Assembly: GCF_030384665.1 (NCBI RefSeq)
Contig: NC_083675.1
Location: 248,001-312,000, forward strand
Source: Lodderomyces elongisporus
Taxonomy: Eukaryota > Ascomycota > Pichiomycetes > Serinales > Debaryomycetaceae
Direction: 5' to 3'
Length of the DNA stretch: 64,000 nucleotides
How positions within the stretch are numbered: position 1 is the stretch's first letter; the number at the start of each line of letters is the position of its first letter. Below, piece after piece: positions 37,789-48,769 of the stretch. A program made the position numbers and the translations under genes. The notes under the pieces were generated by a model. The model was given only the letters and a program-made list of their open reading frames with translations, was not told the origin of the DNA and searched no databases.

Positions 37789-38964
37789 ATGACTACCAAG
37801 GATATTGAAGCACTCATCGTATCGTTTCGGGATGCAACGCAATTCTGGATTGTGAGTCTAAATTCTGAGAAAATCTCTCAAGTCCGTGCAGCATCGGTTG
37901 CCAAACCATTAAATGAACTTTCCAGTCTTGTCAAGCTCCTCCGAGCACATACTACCAAAGTTGGAATAATATTCGAGCCAGAGAGATTAAAGAAAGAACC
38001 AGCAACTGCATATTCCACACTCGAAAAACTTTCTGAGTCACTTATACTCACAGTCTCGCTTATTGCTCAGCTCAAACTGCAGGATATCTCACAATTATAC
38101 TACGATGAGATTGTTACACAAGTAGCGCAATTGATTGAATCAAATCACGAGTTGGCAAAAGAACTATTACTGATATACGAAGCAGCGGAGAAAAATGAGG
38201 GAGAAAGCAAACAAAGCAAAAGTGAGAGTGAGAATGAAAGCAGTGGTGTGGAAAATGGAAATGGAAATGGAAATGGAAATGGAAACGGAGAAGGTAGATT
38301 AGTTTACGTTGGTAAAATATGGAGTAATTGTGATTCACTCTCTAAACTATTAAGCGAGGGTGCTTTAGGTTTGCTCACGCTGAAGGTGAAACAGAGTATA
38401 GACTTGATCGATGATGGATTTGAAGAGTTTGTGGAATGGGCAGAGAATCCAGAGGATATGGGCGACCCATTTGGGTTCAGTGATGATGATGATGATGAAG
38501 AAGAAGAAGAAGAGGAAGAAGAAGCAGCAGCAATAGCAGAATATGATGATGTGAAAGGAAAAGTACCGAGTAGCACAGGATATGAACTGGAGAAGGAAGA
38601 AGAGAAGTCTAGCGAAACAGGATTGTCGGACAATGATGAACTTTCGGCATATGCAAAAAAGTGGCAGAAAAAAATTGAATTGGTCAGATTATTGTTGGCA
38701 TCATTCAAGAAATCACTTCCGAAAACAACCGCTTCCAATCAAATAGATAAGATATATGACATCCAGAAAAGCTTGGTCACCAGTATCGACAAACTCATTG
38801 TAGAGCTCATGATGAATGGTGAGATTTCAGATGAAGTAGAAAGCATAGCAGATGACATTAGCAATAGCTCAACAAAATTGGCTAAATTAGCAGAGTCTAT
38901 ACACAAAGATGATACCAAAAAAACCAGCTGGTATTCAACTTGGATAACTAAATATGATAGCTAG
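37789..38964 (+). CDS. GCIP/CCNDBP1-like helical protein
   Basis: The 391-residue protein begins MTTKDIEALIVSFRDATQFW; an upstream extension of the frame translates repeats. It is mostly helical. The LVYVGKIWSNCDSLSKLLSE region (about 167-186) followed by VKQSIDLIDDGFEEFVEW resembles the Grap2/cyclin-D1-interacting protein fold, and the C-terminal part (about 285-391) looks like a second helical bundle. The middle contains a Gly-Asn repeat (about 156-165) and an acidic run (about 231-244). Family proteins interact with bHLH factors or cyclins in animals; a yeast role is not established here. The assignment rests on motif resemblance only. Confidence 0.6.
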   Translation: MTTKDIEALIVSFRDATQFWIVSLNSEKISQVRAASVAKPLNELSSLVKLLRAHTTKVGIIFEPERLKKEPATAYSTLEKLSESLILTVSLIAQLKLQDISQLYYDEIVTQVAQLIESNHELAKELLLIYEAAEKNEGESKQSKSESENESSGVENGNGNGNGNGNGEGRLVYVGKIWSNCDSLSKLLSEGALGLLTLKVKQSIDLIDDGFEEFVEWAENPEDMGDPFGFSDDDDDEEEEEEEEEAAAIAEYDDVKGKVPSSTGYELEKEEEKSSETGLSDNDELSAYAKKWQKKIELVRLLLASFKKSLPKTTASNQIDKIYDIQKSLVTSIDKLIVELMMNGEISDEVESIADDISNSSTKLAKLAESIHKDDTKKTSWYSTWITKYDS

Positions 38965-39028
38965 AAGAACCTCAAAATCTTTACAATTTACTCAGCTTCC
39001 CTTGTTTATTCGGTTCCACCGCAATAAT

Positions 39029-39880
39029 TCATAATCCCAAATACTTTGCATGGTGTTTGGCGTGTTCTTCAACAAATGTACTAATAAAGAAGTATGAGTG
39101 GTCATAACCATCCACCAATCTCAAATCGATACCTCCCTTGTAGCCTTTTCCTGCTTCAACCAAATTCTCTGGTTTTAATTGGTTCTCGTAAAAGTTATCA
39201 TTTAATCCTTGGTGGATCAAGATAGATGTACTATCATCACCTTTATAGCTTTTAATCAATTCTGTAGGATCATATTGTGCCCACTTGGTCTTGTCTTCTT
39301 CACCAAGATAGTTTCCAAAATTCTTTTCTCCCCATTGCACCACGCTTGGGTTAGAAATAGGTGAGAACGCACTAACTGATTTATATGGTCTAGCTTGTCT
39401 CAAGAATCCAACGAGCGCACCCATTCCACCCATAGAATGGCCAGTGATGGAAACGTTATCGAAATCCAATTCAGGATACGCCTTGGCCAACTCATCCTGT
39501 AATTCTCCATGAACATAGCTATACATTCTATAGTTTTCGGACCAGGGAGATTGTGTAGCATCAACATAGAATCCGGCACCTGTTCCAAAATCCCAAGAGT
39601 CGTCTTCTCCTTTGATGTTAGCGCCACGTGGTGAAGTATCAGGAAATACTAAGGCAAACCCATACTTGGCAGCAAAGTAGGCGAAAAATGATTTCTCAGT
39701 GGCATTGTCTGGTGTGCACGTTAATCCCGAAAGGTAGACCAACACTGGTGTCTTTTTGGTTTGTGCCGGTGGGATGAACACATTCACATTCATTGGGGTC
39801 TTGGTAACTTTTGACTCATGGGTCAATTTGAGCAATTGACCGCCGAATTGGGTTATAGAGGAGTTGGTCTTGAACGACAT
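39029..39880 (-). CDS. S-formylglutathione hydrolase (esterase D family)
   Basis: The 283-residue protein starts at ATG 39880 (MSFKTNSSITQFGGQLLKLT). It is an alpha/beta-hydrolase of the glutathione-dependent formaldehyde detoxification pathway, cleaving S-formylglutathione to formate and glutathione. Visible motifs: VLVYLSGLTCTPDNATEKSF (oxyanion region), FPDTSPRGANIKGEDDSWDF, GAGFYVDATQSPW, the nucleophile GHSMGGMGAL (Ser near residue 148), and the His near residue 259 in DGYDHSYFFI. S. cerevisiae YJL068C is 299 residues. It ends 64 bases from the GCIP-like gene, convergent. No targeting signal is seen, so it is probably cytosolic. Confidence 0.96.
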   Translation of the reverse strand: MSFKTNSSITQFGGQLLKLTHESKVTKTPMNVNVFIPPAQTKKTPVLVYLSGLTCTPDNATEKSFFAYFAAKYGFALVFPDTSPRGANIKGEDDSWDFGTGAGFYVDATQSPWSENYRMYSYVHGELQDELAKAYPELDFDNVSITGHSMGGMGALVGFLRQARPYKSVSAFSPISNPSVVQWGEKNFGNYLGEEDKTKWAQYDPTELIKSYKGDDSTSILIHQGLNDNFYENQLKPENLVEAGKGYKGGIDLRLVDGYDHSYFFISTFVEEHAKHHAKYLGL

Positions 39881-40387
39881 TGTGGACACTTTGTTTGTAA
39901 ATTGATTGTATGTAAGGACAAAAAAAATTAGTGGCAATTGAGCTTAAACCAAGATGGAATTAGCAAAAATTAAGATGTTCAAATTATGGATATATGAACA
40001 TATATATATATATATATATATACCTATGTATTACGGAGCAGTTTGTTTTGTGTGATGTCAAGGTGCAAAACTCAAAAACTTTGAGTTGCGATCTTTGTAA
40101 TCAAAGAGGGAAGGGATTTACATACCGGATTGGGACAAGAAAACCTTGCGGACAATCTATCCGGAGAGCTAAAAAAATAAAATAAATAAACTAACCCAGA
40201 TATTAAGTATAAAATGTCGAGTCAACACTCAATTGTCTTATTCAATAAACAGATGGAGACTTTGATTAATATCACTGTCATTGATATTATTATATTCTTT
40301 TCTAATTATAAATTCTAAGATGAAAATGTTTCTCTTTATTATCTCTCTCTCTCTTTTTTTTTTTTAATTTTTATTTTCTCTTTCCTT
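39881..40387. other. Intergenic region between the hydrolase and the MFS transporter
   Basis: About 500 bases that hold the hydrolase promoter and the transporter 3' flank, with a TA microsatellite (40000-40022) and a CT then poly-T run (40342-40366). No gene is supported. Confidence 0.55.
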
Positions 40388-42040
40388 CTATAAACAGCTT
40401 TTTCCTCTAGGCTCATAGGGAAAACACAAGACTAAAAGACCGGACAATAAAAACAATGCCCCTGAAACAAAAATAGGAGCCGAAGTAGTCAAATCGGCGT
40501 AAATTGCAATGATGGGTGCAAAAACACCCATAATTCGATTGAAGGATGCAGCCAATCCTACCATTGTACCCCTTATTTGAGCAAAACAACATTCAGGTGT
40601 ATATGCGTAAAGAACTCCATAAGCAATGTTCGAAAAAAATGAAAACATACAGTTCCATCCGAGATTAGCATTACTTGTTCTTGCTGTCGTAGATGCAAAT
40701 AGCATGACTCCGGTGAGTAGCAAGGATACTGAAAGTGTTCCTTTTCTGCCAATACGGAGCTCGACCAAGAAACCAGCTATTATTGCCCCAGGAATGCCCA
40801 ATACAGATACAATTAAGGTGTTTCGGTATGTATCATGAACGCTTAGTGGTTTGTTTGCATCACCGCGTGTCTCCAAATAGTAGGGCAAAAAGGCGTTATA
40901 CAAAGGGAATGCTAATCCAATCAAGCCCCACGTAAAGATGATAAGCGAGTTTGAGACTGCCAATTTCTTGGAACCAAAACATTGTCGTACATGGGAAAGA
41001 TTGTATCTCTTGAGTTTCTCCTCAATGAGTTTATTTTTTCTAGTAGAGCTCTCTGGCATTGCACCTTTAGCTCCATTCTCATTCTCATTCTTATTCTCAT
41101 ATTCATCGCCACCTACAGCCTCGCTGTACTTTAAGTCGATTGCTTCAAAATCGTGCAATGTCAAAGTATTGGTTTTCCCATTTATTCTTGCAATTTTGTT
41201 TAATGTCTCAACTGCCTTTGCATCTTGGCCCCTTGCCAAGTAGAATCTTGGTGATTCAAACACTCTAAATGCAAATCGGGCAGCAAACATGAGCAATGTT
41301 AAGCCACCAAGCGCAAATAAGAAATACCGCCACCCCCAATTATCCCCCTTTTGGCAGTTTGTTAAATCTGTGCACGAATAATTACCAATTAATCCCCAAG
41401 AAATCAAATTAGCAACTATTTGACCCAATGCCCACCACCCCGACATCACTGTGAGCAACCATTGGTGACTGGCTGGTAACGCTTCGAGGAAAATGGCAGA
41501 ATCCACAGGTAAGTTCCCGCCAACACCAAAAGACCAAAAGGAAACAAATATACCAGTTGCAGCAAAGTTTGGGGAAGAACCAGCAACTACTGCCCATATA
41601 CCGGTTATCAAGAAAGTCAAATTGAAAGCCCATCGGCGCCCAATAATGTCTGATGATAGAGACCAGAACAATGCGCCAGCCAACAAGCCAAGGTTCTGTG
41701 CAAGTGTAAGGTAAGGTCCTTTTCCTGCGGGTGAGTGCACACCATTAACCTCAATCATTCGAGGGAGTATAAGTGAAGTTGCAACGGGCCATGCATTATC
41801 GCTGAACCATCCAAACCCAGCAACAAAAAATAATCCAATTTGATACTTGCCAAACCCTATCTCCTGGATGGCATCTGCGACTAATTTGGATTTAGCAAGG
41901 TACGATTTGTCTGCATCTTCTTCTGTGAACAATTCAAATGTCGAGGAGGACGAGTCTGATGTGGGGTTGACTTCTCCTTCCACTGCATGAAAGGATTCAG
42001 CTTTCTCGCCAACCGATTTGCTCCTGAACAAACGAGACAT
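40388..42040 (-). CDS. Major facilitator superfamily transporter, SV2-like fungal type
   Basis: The 550-residue membrane protein has the MFS layout: a hydrophilic N-terminus of about 55 residues, six membrane segments, a central loop with an Asn/Glu repeat (about 315-325), and six more segments. GFGKYQIGLFFVAGFGWFSD (about residues 57-76), SLSSDIIGRRWAFNLTFLIT (with the MFS DxxGRR loop 2-3 motif) and GGNLPVDSAIFLEALPASHQ are typical of a fungal family related to animal SV2 proteins. FVELRIGRKGTLSVSLLLTG is the second-half counterpart. The substrate is unknown; sugar, phosphate or organic-ion transport cannot be decided from sequence. Confidence 0.85.
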   Translation of the reverse strand: MSRLFRSKSVGEKAESFHAVEGEVNPTSDSSSSTFELFTEEDADKSYLAKSKLVADAIQEIGFGKYQIGLFFVAGFGWFSDNAWPVATSLILPRMIEVNGVHSPAGKGPYLTLAQNLGLLAGALFWSLSSDIIGRRWAFNLTFLITGIWAVVAGSSPNFAATGIFVSFWSFGVGGNLPVDSAIFLEALPASHQWLLTVMSGWWALGQIVANLISWGLIGNYSCTDLTNCQKGDNWGWRYFLFALGGLTLLMFAARFAFRVFESPRFYLARGQDAKAVETLNKIARINGKTNTLTLHDFEAIDLKYSEAVGGDEYENKNENENGAKGAMPESSTRKNKLIEEKLKRYNLSHVRQCFGSKKLAVSNSLIIFTWGLIGLAFPLYNAFLPYYLETRGDANKPLSVHDTYRNTLIVSVLGIPGAIIAGFLVELRIGRKGTLSVSLLLTGVMLFASTTARTSNANLGWNCMFSFFSNIAYGVLYAYTPECCFAQIRGTMVGLAASFNRIMGVFAPIIAIYADLTTSAPIFVSGALFLLSGLLVLCFPYEPRGKSCL

Positions 42041-43066
42041 TTGATTATATATATATATATATATATATTATAAGTATATATATGTTATATGTATATACAA
42101 TTGTTTACTGCAAGTTCTTTGCGGAGAGTATGCCTTGCACTGAATGATTTGGTTATGAAATTACGCGTAACCGCTCTTTAAGCCAACTCCAGGAATATGC
42201 CAACGCAATAATGAAATTTTTCTTTTCTTTCCTTTTAAAAGGCTGGTGATTGTAAAATCTAGATTGTATCTACCTGTCCTGAGAAGAAGGTTTGCAAATA
42301 TACACTTGAATGATGAAAATAATAAATTAAATATAAGGAACAAATATATATGAAAATTTCTTGAGGGGCGGAGGAAGGAGCAAAATTTGATAGCTTATAT
42401 AGGAGGTTGTGGAAATAGCATGGTTATGAAATGGATAACACGGCTGTCTAAACCCTGGTCTTTTTTTATTTATATATATAATTATCCCCAAACTCTACAG
42501 TTTAAAAGCGTTGAATATCCACCATCCCAATGTTTTAGATTCTCTTTGATTGCTTTTTTGAATAGTTTCAGCTAAAGTTGCACCCTTATTTTTTTATTTT
42601 TTTATTTTTTTATTTATTTAATATTTATTTTTGTTTGCGCATTTTTCCTCTGTCAACCCCCCCCCACTTCACTGCCTCCCCCACCACCATCACAATTACT
42701 ACCAAATTGAGGCAAAAGAAAAAAACAAATGAAGAGTCACAAAACCAATACCCGCAAAGATACGGATTTATGAGAGAGATTGAGGACAAAGATTGAGAAC
42801 AAAGATTGAGGACAAAGATTGAGGTCAAAGATTGAGGTCAAAGAGTGAAAAGGAAACGCAAAGGAAGGAGAATTCCATTTTTGTCTATTTTGTTTTCCTT
42901 TTTTTTCAGTGTTTTTTCTTTTGATCGATATCCACCTAGTACTGAAAATTGATTATTAATGTACATTTATTTTTCCATTTACCATATTCTTTCAAAATTA
43001 TAATGAAATTAGATAGCGAGGTTGAAACTAAACAAAAACCTCTTATAGCTACTTTATTTACTCTAT
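42041..43066. other. Intergenic region between the MFS transporter and phospholipase B
   Basis: About 1 kb that contains the MFS promoter with a TA microsatellite (42047-42068), T-rich A/T repeats (42589-42620), a C-rich run (42657-42665) and five 13-base tandem repeats at 42778-42842. No gene is supported. Confidence 0.6.
42778..42842. repeat. 13-bp tandem repeat, five copies
   Basis: Five adjacent units of GATTGAGGACAAA with small changes (GAAC, GGTC) run from 42778 to 42842. Confidence 0.9.
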
Positions 43067-44962
43067 TCAGAACAGGAACATACACAATGCAGCCAATAAA
43101 CTAAACCACACGGACCAGCTCAACTTGCTCACCAAACTTGATCCCTCACTGGTCTTTAATGATTCAGAATCGCTTGTAGTACCTTCCGAAGTGAAATTGA
43201 TTCTGTCTTCGTTTGTCGTGGTATCCAAGCTTCCATCCCAACAATATCTTTCAAAACATTGCTTACATTGTTCACTTTGTTCTTCCCCATTACGTTCTTG
43301 TGATCTTCTAATGATGGCACAACCAACACATGCTGGCCATTCAGGGTCAAGGGTCAAGTTGTAACGAGAAGCAACTTCAAACCCATTTTGGATAATCGAA
43401 TTACGCTCAGAAGTATCATACTTCATCTTGAATGTTGAAGTGTTTGTCCAATAACTGAATGGACGGTTGGCAATGTATACCAAGAGTGGAGTATCATAAA
43501 CGCTTGTTTGGTCATTTTGCACCAATGACGAAAGATTCTTGGCGTCACAACCAAAAAAGGTTGGTTTTGCAGACAAGTTCAAGTTGATGAATGATTGTTG
43601 ATCAGGCACGTATGGGAAGATGGTGCTGTTTCCGGCATCGACAAATTGTCTCTCGTACGACATAACTAAAGAAGTACCATTGGGCCACGACTCATCCGTG
43701 TCTGCCGAGTTGTCAAATGCAAAAACAACGTCAACATCACGAGTAGGTTGGAACAATGGCCAAAGTGGGATATTTTGTCCATCTTCACCACCATCAACCA
43801 AGGTGTATGTCTCGTTTTGCGCAATGTGTTCTGATGTTCCAACATCGGTGTCGTAGAATGGGTTTGGCTCGTAAATGGCAACATCGTTTTCATCTTTGGA
43901 GAAATCTTTTAAAAACGAAGTGATAATAGACTTGACAGTTGATGATAACGAGGTGGTGTTGATTTGCAAAATGAATTGATTAAACAAAGTGGATGATGTA
44001 CCCATAACAAACCCGGCATTGTCGAAACCTGCATAACATGTACCATTTGCTTCTCCGTCTTCAACCTCTGATCCCAAGTACTTGATCTTACTGAATTGGT
44101 AGATACTTGAATCCCAACTTCCAATTTCAAATGGGTTAAATTCATTCAAACTCGAGTTCAAGCTGATAATCTGAGTGTTTGGCGCTCTAGTGTCACTAAC
44201 AAAGATGGGAAATGGCATCTTGTATTCTGTAAACACATCCCAATCTTGTAAACTACTAAAAGTCATGGATGCACCAGAGTCGTTCAAAGTCGAAAAGAAC
44301 TGATGAGACAAGCCTCTGCCCCAGGCATCGGTCAATGTCAATTCGAAACCGGCATCCTTCTTTGCATCCAAATCGTCTGAAATGCCCTTGTAGTATTCAT
44401 AGGTTTTGATAACATTGATACCACCATAATTCATAATTGAGTGGCTCAAGTCCCAAATCTCATTCTTGTCTATAATGTCTTGTACTGAGGTAAAGTTGTT
44501 CATAACAATTGACCCCACAAGCCAACTACCACCAGATAATCCGGCAAGGTAGGTGCTTGCTTGCAACAATCCACCCAAACCTTGCGCATCGGAACTTTTA
44601 TTTCCCTTGGTTCTTGAGTCCAAAGCACTCAATTGTCCTGCACCATTCAACATGGCACGGTACCCACCGCCGGAGAATGCCAATCCAATGTGTAAGCTTT
44701 GGTTCAAGCCCTTGACGTAGCTCTCGGCATCAAAGTCTGACATATTTGCATTTTGTAAAAACTCAACAATGAGGTCCTGTGTCACGCCATCTCTTCCTTC
44801 CAACCAGGACTCTTCCTCATCGGAGATACGGTCGGCAACACGCACGAGATCCACATCGGAGGGACAATCCACTTTTCCTGGTGCATAAGAGTCTGTGGGT
44901 GACCAAGCTGAGGCTATGGAAGCCACGGATAGGAGGATGTATATAAAGTGTTGAACAAACAT
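43067..44962 (-). CDS. Secreted or GPI-anchored phospholipase B
   Basis: The 631-residue protein starts with a signal peptide (MFVQHFIYILLSVASIASAW, cleavage likely after ASA). It has the lysophospholipase/PLB catalytic domain: HIGLAFSGGGYRAMLNGAGQ (about residues 89-108, oxyanion region), the nucleophile GLSGGSW (about 139-145) and the Asp in LVDGGEDGQNIPLWPL (about 385-400). Many NxS/T sequons and cysteines fit an extracellular glycoprotein. The C-terminus is Ser/Thr-rich and ends in a hydrophobic stretch (SWSVWFSLLAALCMFLF) typical of GPI signals. PLB releases fatty acids from phospholipids and lysophospholipids. Candida-type yeasts have several PLB genes and the paralogue was not resolved. 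Confidence 0.96.
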   Translation of the reverse strand: MFVQHFIYILLSVASIASAWSPTDSYAPGKVDCPSDVDLVRVADRISDEEESWLEGRDGVTQDLIVEFLQNANMSDFDAESYVKGLNQSLHIGLAFSGGGYRAMLNGAGQLSALDSRTKGNKSSDAQGLGGLLQASTYLAGLSGGSWLVGSIVMNNFTSVQDIIDKNEIWDLSHSIMNYGGINVIKTYEYYKGISDDLDAKKDAGFELTLTDAWGRGLSHQFFSTLNDSGASMTFSSLQDWDVFTEYKMPFPIFVSDTRAPNTQIISLNSSLNEFNPFEIGSWDSSIYQFSKIKYLGSEVEDGEANGTCYAGFDNAGFVMGTSSTLFNQFILQINTTSLSSTVKSIITSFLKDFSKDENDVAIYEPNPFYDTDVGTSEHIAQNETYTLVDGGEDGQNIPLWPLFQPTRDVDVVFAFDNSADTDESWPNGTSLVMSYERQFVDAGNSTIFPYVPDQQSFINLNLSAKPTFFGCDAKNLSSLVQNDQTSVYDTPLLVYIANRPFSYWTNTSTFKMKYDTSERNSIIQNGFEVASRYNLTLDPEWPACVGCAIIRRSQERNGEEQSEQCKQCFERYCWDGSLDTTTNEDRINFTSEGTTSDSESLKTSEGSSLVSKLSWSVWFSLLAALCMFLF

Positions 44963-47900
44963 CCCTAGTGTCTAGTAAGGAACAAGTCAATAAAAAGAAA
45001 GGAAATTAAAATTTAGAGAAAACAAATCGGACTGATATGATAAATTTTTGATGGTCTTTCTTTCTTTTCCCCCCTTTTTTTCCGTTTATCAATTTCCTCT
45101 ATTATTTCTTGAAATTTTTTCTTTCGGTGTGAATAAGTTTGATCTTTTGGAGTTTATACGTCCAAAAAAAAAGAAGGAAGGGAAGTGGAATTTAGATATT
45201 ATATATGAAAGAAAAGGAACGGGTATAAGTGATTATATTTAAAGGAAGGAGCTGATAGAGTAATTTGGACTCTGCCTATCATTTCATAAACTTGTGAGAT
45301 TCGAAAACTAAAAAAGATTATAAAAATTAAAAAATTAAAAAAAGGAAAACAAAACAAAACAAAACAATAAAACACAAGGCCACATTACATTTGGGTCAGC
45401 AGTCTTTGTAGCCAAGCCATAACCATCCGGGAAAAGACGCAAAACAACAAAACAAGAACAGAACAAAAAAAAAAAAACAACAACTAAAGAGAATACCTGT
45501 ATATGTGCAATGCATCTAATCCCATAGAGTTTTTTTTGTAGCATTTGTAACCTTTTTATAGTCACTTTTAGTTTCTATCTGTATGGTTCTGTGTTTTTGA
45601 AAATAAAATTTTAAAGTTAACAAATGGAAGAAAAATATCCGAGAAAAAAATATCGGACTAAATTTCTTTTTTTTCTTTTTTTTTCATTCTTTCATTTTGT
45701 GCCCGAACAAAGCCCCCTTTTGGGGAGTGATGGGTTTCCTACTTTTATTTCCGGTCTAGCCAGAACCTGCCATCTTATCATGAATTCCATCCCAGAGGCT
45801 TAATTGGTCATATATTAGTTTTGTCATTTCGCTTGAAGAATTGGGGAATGGAGAATGAACTCTTCTGTGGCACTGAGAGTATACTTGAGTGTTTTCCAAA
45901 GTCTACATATACACATATTCTATACAGTGTCGAAAAAATCAGAAGGACGAAAGAAAGAAAAATCACAATTTTTTTTTTTTGAAAAGTAAAGTGGACCTTT
46001 TGTTGATTGATACAAAAAAAGTATAGAACCGATAAACGGCACCAAACGGCAGTATGCGGAAGTAAGCATCAACCATGGCTTAGCTGTACAGCAAACCTGT
46101 CACCATTTAAACATGATTTTGATTATGACATTGGCTATGTCATAAGCATGGCCATCCCTTGTTTTCTTCTAGTATCTCCCCACACACACTCTCTTTCTCC
46201 GACCCCACAACCGCATAAACATTCCAATGTCTTTTCTTCATTCCTTCCTTGTTTGTTCGTTTGTTCGTTTGTTTCTTTGTTGGATTGTTTTTATTCTTTA
46301 TTTTTTATTCTTTTCTTCAAAGAAACACAACTACAAAATACCCGATCTTCTCCCTTTTCTTTTCTTTTCCTTTGTCGTTTGACGTATACTAATAATAGAA
46401 CCGGCTCGTAATCAACTGTTCCTATTGTGTGTTGAGTAATCCTTTTACTCTTGATCGATTAGTCGCCTAAAAAAACACAAATAAAAAGTTTTTTTTTTTT
46501 TTGCATTGAAACGTCATCATACATGTGCGATGAGGTATAAACAGTGTGGTAAGTCAGACGGCAAAAAGAAAAAGAAAAGAAAGAGAGAGAGAGAATACAA
46601 AAATAGAATAGACTGAAAAACTGTGTACTGAGTATGGAGTCTGGAACACAATAGAATATAAGACCTCTACAATGTTACATCTGCTCTAAAACTACTTAGT
46701 GGGAATCTGTATTTAAAGTAAAGAACTCGACATGTGCTATATGGAACAGAGACATGAACATTTCTTATTTAGCAATAGTGGATTGCACGAGGTTTATATA
46801 TGGTGAGAGAGAGAGAGAAAGAGCGAAAGAGAGTCATACACATACACTGTATGTCTTTTGCAGCAACAACACTAAATGTATTCAATATTAGTGATCCTTT
46901 TATTTCTTACTCATGAGCCACCTATGCATGCTTCTTGAAGAAAGAGTATCGATACCTTTGTTTACCTTTCTCTTTTCGTTTTTTTTTTATCTTCCAGCTT
47001 TTCAAACCAAACAAAACCATCTTATGTTGTTGTCCTTCATTATTTTCTTCCTTTCTTGATTTTCACTAAATTCAACTTTGCATAACTAAGAGAACATTAT
47101 CCTTGTAATGGATGGCCCTGTTTGAAAAAAAGAAAAAATATGGTGATTAATATGGCCAACACAAAGAAACAGTGCCGGCATTAGTAAACCACGCGTTTGT
47201 ACAGTTTGCAACCAGATGGTATATTGTTTTCTCCTACTCCTATACATCATTATTCATGCTGCTATACAACATTACATAAGTAATACACCAGATACAAATT
47301 GTGTACTAGGAAAAGGACATACACTTTGAAGCATGGTAGTATAACTTGTTCCTTGAATTGTTTTGCTGTTTCACTACATTACCAAAAATAGAGTCAAAGT
47401 AAACTCTGATGGACTATAATAAAAACAGATTGTATAAGCTTGACCCTCGAGCTTATCCTAGAGGTCAATAGTCTGCTTTAACTGAAACAAGTTATGTTAT
47501 TGTTCGATACATTCATATATATATATTCATATAATAAATCACGTGACACTTATCTATATATAGATGCTCTATCTTTTGAAATTTCTATTGAATACTTTAG
47601 TTGTTTATTCTACCCCTCCCCTCCATTTTGAAGCTGAATATTTAGTAAGCTTCTACAATCTCCTCGGCAAAAACAATGAGTCACTTAGATCAAGTTCAAT
47701 TAGAAAGAGATCAAAATTTAAGGACAAAGCCAAAAAGTTGTTGTAGTAGTAGTAGTAGTAGAGAGAAAGAGAAAGAGAAAGAGAAAGAATGCTTAATAAT
47801 AATATACGACCTTTTACAGATACGGCGCTGTTTATAAAAATTCAAATTTTCTTGCAATACTTTTTGTTTTGGGTTTGCTTTGAGTTCTTCTTTGTAAGTT

Positions 47901-48769
47901 TCTTTGGCTAAGATGGAAGGAGGACACATATAAGGAACCAATGTACCCCTCATTTGGTTTATGTCCAACAATTGTTTGTTTTTGGCTTTCTCTTTATTTC
48001 TCTATTTTTCTTATTCATGGTGGGGGGGGGGGAGGGGAAAAGAGGGGAAGAAACAGATTGAGAGAGATAGTTTGACATTTGCACCTTGATTCAAGTATTA
48101 TTTATCAAAACGGAAATACGAAAAATGACCCCCTCTCCCTTTCCCCTGTCCCCCGTCCCCCCTCCTACTTCATTTCCACCCAAAAAAACGAGAAAAAAAA
48201 AGTAATTGATACCAAAGGAAAAGTAAATGAAGCAGAACCAGAAAAGAAAGAAAAAGAAGAAGAAAAAAGAAGAGAGAGAGTAAAGTATATATTAATCTTG
48301 TTCAGTCCATTAGATTGTAGAAAAGAGATGAAACATATTTGTTTCTTCTTCTTGGTCTTCTTTTTTCAATATTCGTTTTTGCAGTGGCTGTTGTGCGGCT
48401 CTTCTTCTTTAATTTCTTTTTTTGGAAATAGTTCCGGATAAAAGGTAAAAAGAAAGAAAAGAAAAAAAGAAAATCATTGAATCAAGTCAAGCAAAGGAAG
48501 AAAAAGAAAAGATTGAATAAAAATTGTCAAGAGATTGTTGCAACCGCGGGTTCAGCCTACAATTCACTCACCACTATTGATATACATATTAATAGAACAC
48601 ACATATACACATATACACACACACACACTCCCGCATACACTCCCACACACACAGAGGTGTTATCAGCATTGTTCGTTAGTTGCACTAGTCCTTCCACTTT
48701 TGTCAAACGATAGAAGAAGAGGAAAAAAAAAAACCCTTTTACTGGCATAGTATTTAGCTGCTAGTTCAT
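44963..48769. other. Very long intergenic region between phospholipase B and PCD1
   Basis: About 3.8 kb with no supported gene, between two divergent genes. It contains AAAC-type repeats (45345-45375), poly-A and poly-T runs (45464-45478, 45967-45980, 46489-46502), TTTGTTCG repeats (46252-46275), GA repeats (46580-46595, 46806-46822), a nested inverted-repeat element (47412-47473), AGT repeats (47744-47760), a G-rich run (48022-48038) and CA repeats (48600-48652). Open frames at 46007-46411 and 48079-48441 are not supported by domain or composition. Confidence 0.6.
47412..47473. other. Candidate structured element: nested inverted repeats
   Basis: Outer arms GACTAT (47412-47417) and ATAGTC (47468-47473) enclose inner arms ATAAGCT (47434-47440) and AGCTTAT (47450-47456) with a 9-base loop. 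The sequence between is not simple repeat. This could be a small RNA or a protein-binding site, or chance. Confidence 0.3.

Noticed and set aside
45724..45876. Box C/D snoRNA-like motifs (GTGATGG and CTGA)
   Set aside because: The spacing (about 150 bases) is long, no terminal stem is seen and such short motifs are frequent by chance.
46007..46411. 134-codon open frame in the 3.8 kb gene-free region
   Set aside because: Composition is low-complexity toward the end and no domain or conserved motif is visible.
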